DNA from: Trichoplax adhaerens | Lineage: Eukaryota; Placozoa; Uniplacotomia; Trichoplacea; Trichoplacidae | DNA length: 64,000 nucleotides | Direction: 5' to 3' | Assembly: GCF_000150275.1 (NCBI RefSeq) | Contig: NW_002060945.1 | Coordinates: 8,329,650 to 8,393,649 of the forward strand | Part shown: one piece after another, positions 54,201-64,000 of the stretch | How positions within the stretch are numbered: the first letter of the stretch is position 1 | Layout: every line of letters begins with the position of its first letter | Position numbers and translations under genes: made by a program | The notes under the pieces: model-generated | Seen by the model: the letters and a program-made list of their open reading frames with translations, nothing else | Databases searched by the model: none | What the model was told of the DNA's origin: nothing

Positions 54201-56661
54201 TACAGTTTACTGTGTACAAACAGGGTGCGCAACAGACAAATAAAATGAATAGAAAATATCAACATGCAAGGAAAGAAAGTAATTAAAATCTGATGATAAC
54301 AAAGTACCAGTATTTACGAGTGTGCACATCAGATACTCAATACAATATACTCGGTAATGTAATGTTCGATCGTAAAGAAAAGTTGTCAAAATTTGAATAG
54401 GGCAACTTTGACATTCAGAATATTGCTAAATCAAAGTCATGGCACTTTCTTTACCATCCTGATACATATTATAAAGTGTACTAGGGCACTGAAATATGGT
54501 AAGAAATTCACTCAATAAAGATTTTAGATGATATCGCTACAGTGCATCGGACCTTCCGACACTGTAAGCAGATAAAACTGAACATGCATATCACCATTCT
54601 GACGCTAGGTAAAGAATATACATCAAGGCGTGATCTAAACAGTGCTATTTAACAAACGGTTCCATTGAATTTGAAGACTGCAATATGGATTTCTGAAGAA
54701 GCAGTCGCAAATTTTTTGACAAAACATCCTATTAATATGAGTACATACAGTAGGTCATAGACTTGTTATAACGTATATGATGAATTTCTTTCGTTTTATT
54801 AATCGGACGTGGGCATGTTTCACCGCTTAGACTGAACTATGCAAATGTACTGAGCGTAGAAGCTGAAATAAAGCACAAATAAACTATTACTAAATATAAA
54901 TATGTATATCAAAAGTTTTCAAATTCTTAAATAGATATTCGAAATAGTGTAATGTGCATTAAGTTGTATATACTGAATTCACATCAAGCTACTGTATACC
55001 TAGCATTGAATAATGTACTTTCTTTCAATTATACATCTAACGTTTACGGTCTATTCATGCACAGCGAGATCTTATGACCTCACCAACATCAGAGACTACT
55101 AAGAGAAAAAATAACATAATCCTGCAGTATTTCACGATAAATAAATTGGTTATCGGCGACAATCTAAAGTGCTAACGGTAAAAGTGTATAAAATTCACAC
55201 TATAGGGTCTCTAGTGTCTCCAATTCACACTAAATAGTAGATTACATGGGATAACCTACTTGTATAATTAATTAACATTTTACATGCGGCCGATAGGTGT
55301 CAAATGGCGGATCAAGGATGTAAAGATAGCGTAAATCATTTTTAATTGTATTATTTTATTAATGTGATCAACGACTAGCGAAGTAATATACTTTTACGCC
55401 TTTATCTATAAGAAAAACTTATAAATTAACGAAAGACGTTACAAATTAATTATTCAGACATATTTACCCCCCCCCCCTTATTCTGGGTCAAACTATCATG
55501 CAATATCATGTAAGACGGATACTTTGCAATCGCCCAGTACATACATTGTATAAAGAGTTGATTATCATTGCAAGGAGTTCAAAAATTTACTTAAAATGCT
55601 ATCACAGGTTGGCAGTGTTGGATGTTTTCGATGGCGGTAAGAGATTATAAAAAGGCTGTGTGGTTACTATTGCAAACTAGAAACGATAGAAGGCAATGGG
55701 TATGATTTTATCCTTACTGATTGTCTATGTACAATACAATCAATTCATTGGGAAATCCATGATTTAGCTTGGCAAATAAAATAAAGAAAACAAGTCTAAT
55801 GGTATTGTAAAAATTAGACTGTGCAATACTGTATCCTTAACATTAGGCATTTATATACAGAAGTTAAATCGCAAGAAAGATAAATAAAAAATAGTAAAGA
55901 TGAATATATGCTTATTAATCAAATATGAAATTCATTTCACTAAGAATGAATAGCGGGAGAAATGCTGTGGTTTACAGTTGCGTGTACTGTGGTCTGTGGC
56001 TGCACTTGGTTTAAGATACAGTACAGTAGAGTGGAAATCAACTTTCTGACCGACTAATGAAATAGGCTGCATAAGAAGCCCATTTTTAAGAACAGTAAGG
56101 CTGAGCAAGTATAGCTAATACATCCATGATTGAACTCTATATTGAATACTTACCACCAGTAGCAAAATTGTCATCGATGTCAATGCGATGACAGTCCGAA
56201 GCATTCTGGCGATTGGTTATCGGACACTTAAAGACTGCTCCACTTTGCAAGTTGTTTATTTTATATTCCGGTGCACCCACTAATACCCTTTCAATCATCG
56301 TATAAAAATAATAAAAATAGTTAGTATTGGATAGTCTATGATCTTCCTCGATCTCAATACAAGCGATAGGCGTTATTATTGGTGTTTCATTTCAGTTCAG
56401 CAAGGGAATTACAAAAAAAATGTCAAGATTTTACAGCCTTGTTTTAAAAACAAACCAAAATGTTGAGGCATCCTGTTGGTGTAATGTAAGAGCGAAACCA
56501 AATAAAGAGCTACTTCCATCGGTATTTGATTGCTTTTTGACTATAGGTGAGGATTGCTCAAGGTTATAACTGAAGGAAACGATGGCCAAGTTAAGTAATA
56601 AATAAAGCACTAGAAATGAAATTTTGCCAAAATGGGTGCCATTTTCAACCATGGACGCCAT
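48235..56661 (-). CDS. Integrin alpha chain, no I domain, 32 exons
   Basis: Integrin alpha pairs with a beta chain as a transmembrane receptor linking matrix to actin. Exons from the start: 56456-56661, 56154-56287, 53954-54030, 53623-53761, 53422-53474, 53141-53214, 52920-53057, 52762-52847, 52562-52630, 52400-52452, 52174-52257, 51981-52083, 51783-51883, 51597-51690, 51455-51500, 51253-51357, 51110-51165, 50871-51034, 50650-50805, 50446-50525, 50214-50352, 50054-50134, 49880-49962, 49715-49804, 49528-49630, 49353-49457, 49212-49271, 49034-49141, 48838-48951, 48627-48725, 48417-48539, 48235-48318; 1068 residues. Seen: signal peptide (LVLYLLLNLAIVSFS); propeller blades (WVLVGAPEYK, VCAPRFQ, IIGAPGASYA, AAGAPRAN); three Ca-binding loops DLNNDGFDDL, DIDQDGFNGD and DVDKNGYPGD (about residues 337, 398 and 463); thigh/calf cysteines; furin-type site TRRKRD (about 910); transmembrane helix (about 1017-1040); tail with GFFKR. 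No inserted vWA domain is present. Donors GTTTGT follow exons 1, 16 and 28. The ATG at 56661 was chosen to precede the signal peptide. Confidence 0.95.
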
Positions 56662-57231
56662 GTCTTCTAGTTGTCTGTGATTTGCCGCCCGTGGTTCTAG
56701 TCTACTGCCAACCACAGAGAGAGCGAGTGACCGTATTCGATTCAGCTCACATTACACTGAAGTGTTTCATTGTTGTCGACGTGCAGTGGACTTCACTGGT
56801 GTTCTACACGGTACTGTACCGTTACGTGTTGTGGCGACGTTGACACGAGCATCGATCGACCGTAATGAGTTGAAGCTATTGCGGTGACATGCTGGTGCGG
56901 CAACGTGATCCATTCTACAGTACCATCATAATGCAGTACTGTACGCTGTGTACAGTACTGTACTATACTGTACAGTACTGACTGGACACTGTTGAGTAGA
57001 GTGTACAGTACACTATTACAGTACTTGCAGCACAGTACAGTACTGTACTGTGCTGTAAACGTCCGTGCTGTGTAATACTATTTGCACCAGGTACTGCACA
57101 ACAATTGTTTCTTCTATAAGTCTGCACATGTTGAAACATATGCGCTAAAACATGACTGGTAAAAGTATACTGCACTGTATTACAGTAAAAGACAGTCGAC
57201 ATTTAACCTCTCTGGCGAGAACTGAATCCAC
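56662..57231. other. Integrin alpha upstream region with palindromic TACAGTACTG clusters
   Basis: The first 250 bases are G+C-richer and contain CG dinucleotides, as expected for a promoter. From 56930 to 57060 the sequence is built almost entirely from ACAGTACTGTAC-like self-complementary words that can fold back on themselves. No gene is called. Confidence 0.5.
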
Positions 57232-57720
57232 TAGAGTTTGGTTAGGACCCATCCTACTCAATCGTTTCCAAACTTTGAAACCAAAATGGCAGCACGTTTG
57301 GTTAAGAACCATCCTATCGTAAGGTGCTCTATCGTTACCAAACTTTGAAATCAAAGTGGCAGCACGTTTGGTTAAGAACCATCCTATCGTACGGTGCTCT
57401 ATCGTTACCAAACTTTGAAACCAAAATAGCAGCACGTTTGGTTAGGACCCATCCTATTACGATGTAAGGTGCTCTATCGTTACCAAACTTGGAAACCAAA
57501 ATGGCAGCATGTTTGGTTAGGAACCATCCTATCTTACGGTGCTCTATCGTTTCCAAACTTTGAAACCAAAATAGCAGCACGTTTGGTTAGGACCCATCCT
57601 ATCGTAAGGTGCTCGCTCTATCGTTACCAAACTTTGAAACCAAAATAGCAGCACGTTTGGTTAGGAACCATCCTATCGTACGGTGCTCTATCGTTACCAA
57701 ACTTTGAAACCAAAATGGCC
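57232..57720. repeat. Minisatellite, seven units of about 70 bases
   Basis: The phrase AGCACGTTTGGTTAGGA recurs at 57291, 57361, 57431, 57506, 57576 and 57650 (spacing 70, 70, 75, 70, 74), each followed by CCATCCTATCGTAAGGTGCT, CTATCGTTACCAAACTTTGA and AACCAAAATGG. Copies are well over 85% alike, far fresher than the intronic repeats elsewhere. Small insertions (CGATGT, CGCT) distinguish the longer units. Minus-strand frames of 72-96 codons through it reflect lack of stops in the unit. Seventy is not a multiple of three, so the frame changes each unit and no repeat protein is implied. Confidence 0.95.
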
Positions 57721-59086
57721 CTCTACCAATGTACTGTATTATATGAACTGGTAGAAATATACCTGAGCATATTCTACAAGTCCACTTGAGTGGACTGAGT
57801 CCAAGTCTACATCTCAAAATAGCGACTGTAGCGTGTCGATATAACTCATTATTGAATTTATATAAGAATAAGGAATAATGTTAATTCATAAATTGATATC
57901 TAATATAGTATTGTACTGTATAGACAGTATTCTAAACAATACTACAGTATAATGCATATGTAACACAATTTTTACTGTATCAAATCTCCAAATTATAGAT
58001 TTAATTGGATTTAACCGATCAATTTGGATAGCAAAAAGGAATTGAATTAGTTAGAATACTGTGCTTCTTAGTCGCTGTCTCAATAAGAGAAAGAGGACCG
58101 GTAACGATCGTTCCCTATACTGGGTTGTCATCAAAAAATGAATCCAAAAAAATTATCCCCTCTAAATAAAAATAAAAATGATAAAACTTACTAGTTTGCT
58201 GGAAATAATAACCGCAATGTCTACGATTTCAGCGATGGAAGATGATAATAGAATGACCAGGGAAATGACAAGTCTCTTCATTTATTTCACTGAAGGGTCA
58301 CTTTACAAGATAGGTGCATATGCAGCAAATGGAAACTCATCTTGTAATATAAATTCATAGAGTACATGAATAAAATAATATCGTTACTCCATGACAAACC
58401 CCATGGCAGCACCAATGTGGTTGAAATGAATAAAGCTGAATGAATAGAGTGAATAGACGAATTTAATCCCCTTTATTTTTTACTTACAAAGTTAAAATTA
58501 TTTTAACACATAATAATAATATATATATGATAATAATTATTATTATCATCAGTAAGAAATGAACCAATGCTATCCTGAACAACAATTCGCCATTTAAACT
58601 ATACATTCTCAAGCTTCTAATACAGTATAGTAGTATACCTTGTAATAAATAATATACAAGAATATCCTTCCAATCGACCTTAGTAAATGCATTATAGAGT
58701 ACTGTACTACAGTATATGAGCGTCAATTTACTTGTACAGTATTATACGCGTATAAATAGGAATCATAAACAATTTCAATAAACCAGTGCAAGTGCTGGCG
58801 TTATGATCTGTAACAACTACTCTATTTATGCGATATAGTATATATACGATAATTATATCAAGAATTCAATTTGTTATACTACAAGCTGTTATACAATACA
58901 TCAACTACTGTACCGTTGAAAACTCTGCATGTAAATACCATAATCATCTCAAACTATGAATGAGTAACGAAAATGATAGTCAATTAAAGTAATCATAGTA
59001 CGCATATTAGATCAATGACATGTTCAGCTCGCAGCTAAACTTCTTCATTGCAAAGCAAATTCTTTTCTAGGGTAAGGTTCATCCAA
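57721..59086. other. Spacer between the minisatellite and HOP2
   Basis: A+T-rich. It includes a hairpin-forming ATAATAATTATTATTAT stretch near 58530-58550 and scattered TACAGTA / TACTGTA words. Frames at 58178-58360 and 58484-58726 have no recognisable content. The right end should hold the HOP2 3' flank. Confidence 0.5.
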
Positions 59087-61557
59087 TTATGTTTTAATAT
59101 TAAATTTAGTCAGATCAGGGAAAGTCACATTATAATCCTCATCTGTTTCGATACCAACTTCCTCCTACAAAGTGAACCAAGAAAACGCATTTTAAGCCAA
59201 ATAATTTCATCTAATCTAAAACTGGATACTTATACAAATACATAAAATATTAATTCGTCTATTTTTAATACTTTCTTGTACAAATACTCACATAAAATTG
59301 TTTCTTGCTTTTTGGATAGCCTTCCAAGATACAATTAATCATTTCAGAACCCTGAAATCAAATGTTGTAAGCTACTTAATGACGATCCAATAAGATATTA
59401 AAAATTTTATATACAAACAAGAACGAAGTCTTTTACTCACCATGCGCTTCCTCTTTCGCCAATGGCCAACGTATTTTTTAAGATTTAAGTATACCTAATT
59501 TCAAATAGGATGCAGGACTTAATACTACCCAAAAAATAATTAGAACCGGTAATAAGCCGTCATAGTTTCACAATTACCTCATCCCTTTCTTTTGGAGATA
59601 CATTCTTCGCAACTAAAATATGAATAACAGCATTGACTAAATATTAGCTAAATATCCCTATTAAGTTCATTAAACGACATTCGCTGTACTTCATGTCGGT
59701 AATATCAACGCAAAAGATGATGTGAAATAGTCTTCCACTGTATACCTTCCTTAACTTTTTTTAAATTTTCTTCAAGCTTTGCGCACTAAAAGTAAAAGGG
59801 GTAATAACATCTTATTAAGCCAAAGCTTTAAAAAGAGAAATTTTTCTTGTTAATGAGATTGTGCTGTAAAAGACTATAAACTAATACGGTACAATACAAC
59901 ATTTCAGTGGCTGATAAAAACTTCAGTACCAGCTGAAATTTTTATATAAATGTACACGAAAGGCACACTGTCACTATTACAATTATAGTACTATGATACC
60001 TCTTCTGTTAATTCATCGCTGGTTTTTATCGCATCTTCGGTGCTCAACGTATTCCCTAACACCTTAATTTCTGTTATAGAGTAGACATTAAATTGAATTG
60101 AATGATATAGATAAAGATTTGATAGTCCTTAAGGTGAGTTTTCACGATAATGATGAATGCAGCATATAATGATGCATCCATTTTGACACTTTACCGCAAT
60201 CAATATGCAATTTTACACTCTATTAGTGATATATGGCAGTTGTTACTGTTCCACCTACTATGCCCGTATATTATTCTAACGTCGAAAAGTTGATTTTGTA
60301 TTCGGATAAGTCGGGAATGGTATCTAACTAACCTGATTCAACTGAACCACAAAAGCTCTGTAGAGTCTTTAATTCGTTCTGCAAATTGGCAATGTTTTTG
60401 TCCATTTCATTAATTTCATCATTGCTAACAGTTTCCATTGATGCCTATATGTGAAACGAATAATGAAAGACTGATACAATAATTACTTCAAACACGGTCG
60501 CGTTGATACATTTCTTCTCAGAACAAATATTTTAATGGTGAAAAATGTAAATGTACAGTATACAAGCATGGACGCAGAATGTAACGATAAATGGATAGCA
60601 CTGCCGTCACTACATATTACATGCGGAATTCTATAGTATAAAACAATTCATTTGCAAGCAAAGGTATGTGTTGGGAACTTGAATGTACCTGATTGATCAC
60701 GTACACCTTTTGCTTTCCGTAAGTCTTTTCGATTAGTTTCTTCTCCTCTACTAGATCCAGCACCGCTTTATTAATAGCCTAAGTTGCCATAGTAGATCGT
60801 ATACAAATATATTAAAAGTATACAGCATACAGTCATTCAAGAATTTTTTTGTCTAGCTACGAAATGATTATAATTTCATCTTTAATCTGACTTACCGTTT
60901 TACCATATTCTTTATGTAAATTATTGAAGATGTCAACTGATGTATGTCATGAAAATAATGCATTATGGTTCAGATTAATAATTGTATAATTACATCATGA
61001 GGACGCGAGCTATTAAGATTCATCTTCGATGTTAGGAAAAGCATTTAATAACAACTGCTGTATTATCCATGCTGCATTTTACAACTTGGTGATAATAAAT
61101 GTCAGAGACTCACCGATGCTGTAAGGTCTATTTTGTTGATAAAAATATTCCAATACTACTTTGATGACTGGTAATTCAAAAAATTGTCATGTTAGAAGAT
61201 TGAATTTATTAAATTGTATCAACCCATCCAATGCAAAACACAAATCCCTGCATATCACTTGAATTACTATCGAATACATTAATGCAAATAATAACACTAG
61301 AAGGACGACGAAAAAAAGGTATGTAATACATTTATCAACTACTTTGAACACTAGCTATTGTATCTGTTGGTATTAACATCAATCATTCAACATTATCACT
61401 GAAAACATTTATCGACGTCAAAGACTGAATACGTAGAATGGTCAGAAGAAAGTACATCATTATGAAAATTTCAAAGATTGCCTACAACTATACGCCAAGG
61501 TGTTTATACATCGGTATTGGCCAACTTACTAGCATCATCTTTGCTTTGTTTCGTCAT
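59087..61557 (-). CDS. PSMC3IP: Meiotic recombination factor HOP2 (PSMC3IP)
   Basis: HOP2 pairs with MND1 and helps DMC1/RAD51 filaments find homologous DNA in meiosis. Exons from the start: 61530-61557, 61114-61158, 60896-60936, 60689-60778, 60333-60444, 60000-60070, 59746-59785, 59578-59612, 59441-59494, 59292-59351, 59087-59164; 217 residues, the same length as human PSMC3IP. Residues about 10-70 form the winged helix (LEYFYQQNRPYS, VDIFNNLHKEYGKT, LIEKTYGKQKVYVINQ). The middle is a leucine-rich coiled coil (DKNIANLQNELKTLQ). The C-terminal part is closest to human: SPKERDE, HWRKRKRM, ILEGYPKSKKQF, EEVGIETDEDYNVTFPD. The start is supported by position and phase. All 11 exons carry usable splice sites and no stop interrupts the frame, so the gene looks intact. 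Confidence 0.95.
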
Positions 61558-62167
61558 GATGTGTATGAGTCAATGGTATCTTGCGATTCTTCTGCAAGAT
61601 AGAATCACTTCGAGGTGAGTTAAGTAAGCTTCTAGCTGTAACTTTGGCGATATCCAAAACAAGAAGAAGAATTCTATCAGTCAATTTGTATAATTGCAAT
61701 ATCGATTAGTAATTTGGTTAGCAGCATCGATCAGTCAAGGATTGGCAGACATCCTATATAGAAGCGTCTTTCCTCTACCATAGTGAGCGTGCAGCGGCTT
61801 GCTTGTCCGAGCCTGCATTGAAATACTGCAATTAAAAATTCGCGGGGAACTCACTGCGCAAGTACAGTTACAAGAAGTCCTTCTTGCAGTCTGTCGTCTT
61901 ATTACGTGAAGTTATCCCGGGTACAGTACTGGTCCTGGTATTACAGGGATTACACCCAGGGTTAGGGTCTAACTTAGGGACAACAGTGCGTTTGACGGCC
62001 TAAACGGGTTGCAACTTCGATGCATAGTTTATTTACTGTTGATTTGACGCAATTGTGAGCTATAATCATACATTCTGGATAACTTCCTTTAGTAATTTCC
62101 AGGTTTAATAGCTGAATTTAACCCAGTATCATTCTTAAAAGCTATTTACAAACTCATCGGTGCTATC
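61558..62167. promoter_or_regulatory. Divergent promoter region shared by HOP2 and METTL5
   Basis: HOP2 (minus) and METTL5 (plus) start codons are 610 bases apart and point away from each other, so this must contain both promoters or one bidirectional promoter. The central part (61740-61990) is richer in G+C and CG than its surroundings. I see no clear TATA box. Confidence 0.5.

Positions 62168-64000
<1,833 letters not shown>

Noticed and set aside
57145-57817. Repeat-protein reading of three minus-strand frames (KFGNDRAPYDRM-like units)
   Set aside because: The 70-base unit is not a multiple of three, so the frame changes at each unit; these are by-products of the minisatellite.

Overview
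The window is animal (metazoan) nuclear DNA: A+T-rich, intron-dense, standard stop codons, GT-AG introns of mostly 50-500 bases. Gene content (integrin alpha, two WASP proteins, a cordon-bleu-like protein, HOP2, METTL5) and the very compact introns suggest an early-branching animal. A placozoan such as Trichoplax or Hoilungia is my best guess, by inference and not proven. I rebuilt gene models by hand from splice sites, reading phase and recalled protein families. The summed exon lengths are divisible by three for ERCC3 (765 aa), the CARD-RCC1 gene (547 aa), WASP copy B (550 aa), the cordon-bleu-like gene (852 aa), integrin alpha (1068 aa) and HOP2 (217 aa).

Layout, left to right. 1-111 (+): apparent 3' end of an unidentified gene. 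3244-4359 (-): intronless protein with two degenerate copies of the DUF3504 (Crypton-recombinase-derived) fold. 5765-12942 (+): ERCC3/XPB in 37 exons. 14736-18947 (-): WASP copy A. 20942-26094 (-): a CARD domain joined to a complete seven-blade RCC1 propeller. 29048-32891 (-): WASP copy B. 37670-46580 (+): cordon-bleu-like actin regulator. 48235-56661 (-): integrin alpha in 32 exons. 59087-61557 (-): HOP2/PSMC3IP. 62168-64000 (+): METTL5, cut by the window edge.

Functional themes. Two Arp2/3 activators (WASP A and B), a cordon-bleu-like protein and an integrin alpha lie within 42 kb, so actin assembly and adhesion are well represented; whether this clustering means anything is open. The rest is core nuclear machinery: TFIIH helicase, meiotic recombination factor, rRNA m6A methylase.

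Non-coding DNA is not plain. Nearly every long intron or spacer carries its own unrelated, partly decayed tandem repeat with a unit of about 70-170 bases. Two of these arrays copied exon edges (WASP A exon 2 and cordon-bleu exon 5). The most unusual items are the CARD-RCC1 fusion, the double-DUF3504 gene, the WASP pair with one versus two WH2 motifs, and the frame problem in the WASP A proline-rich exon.
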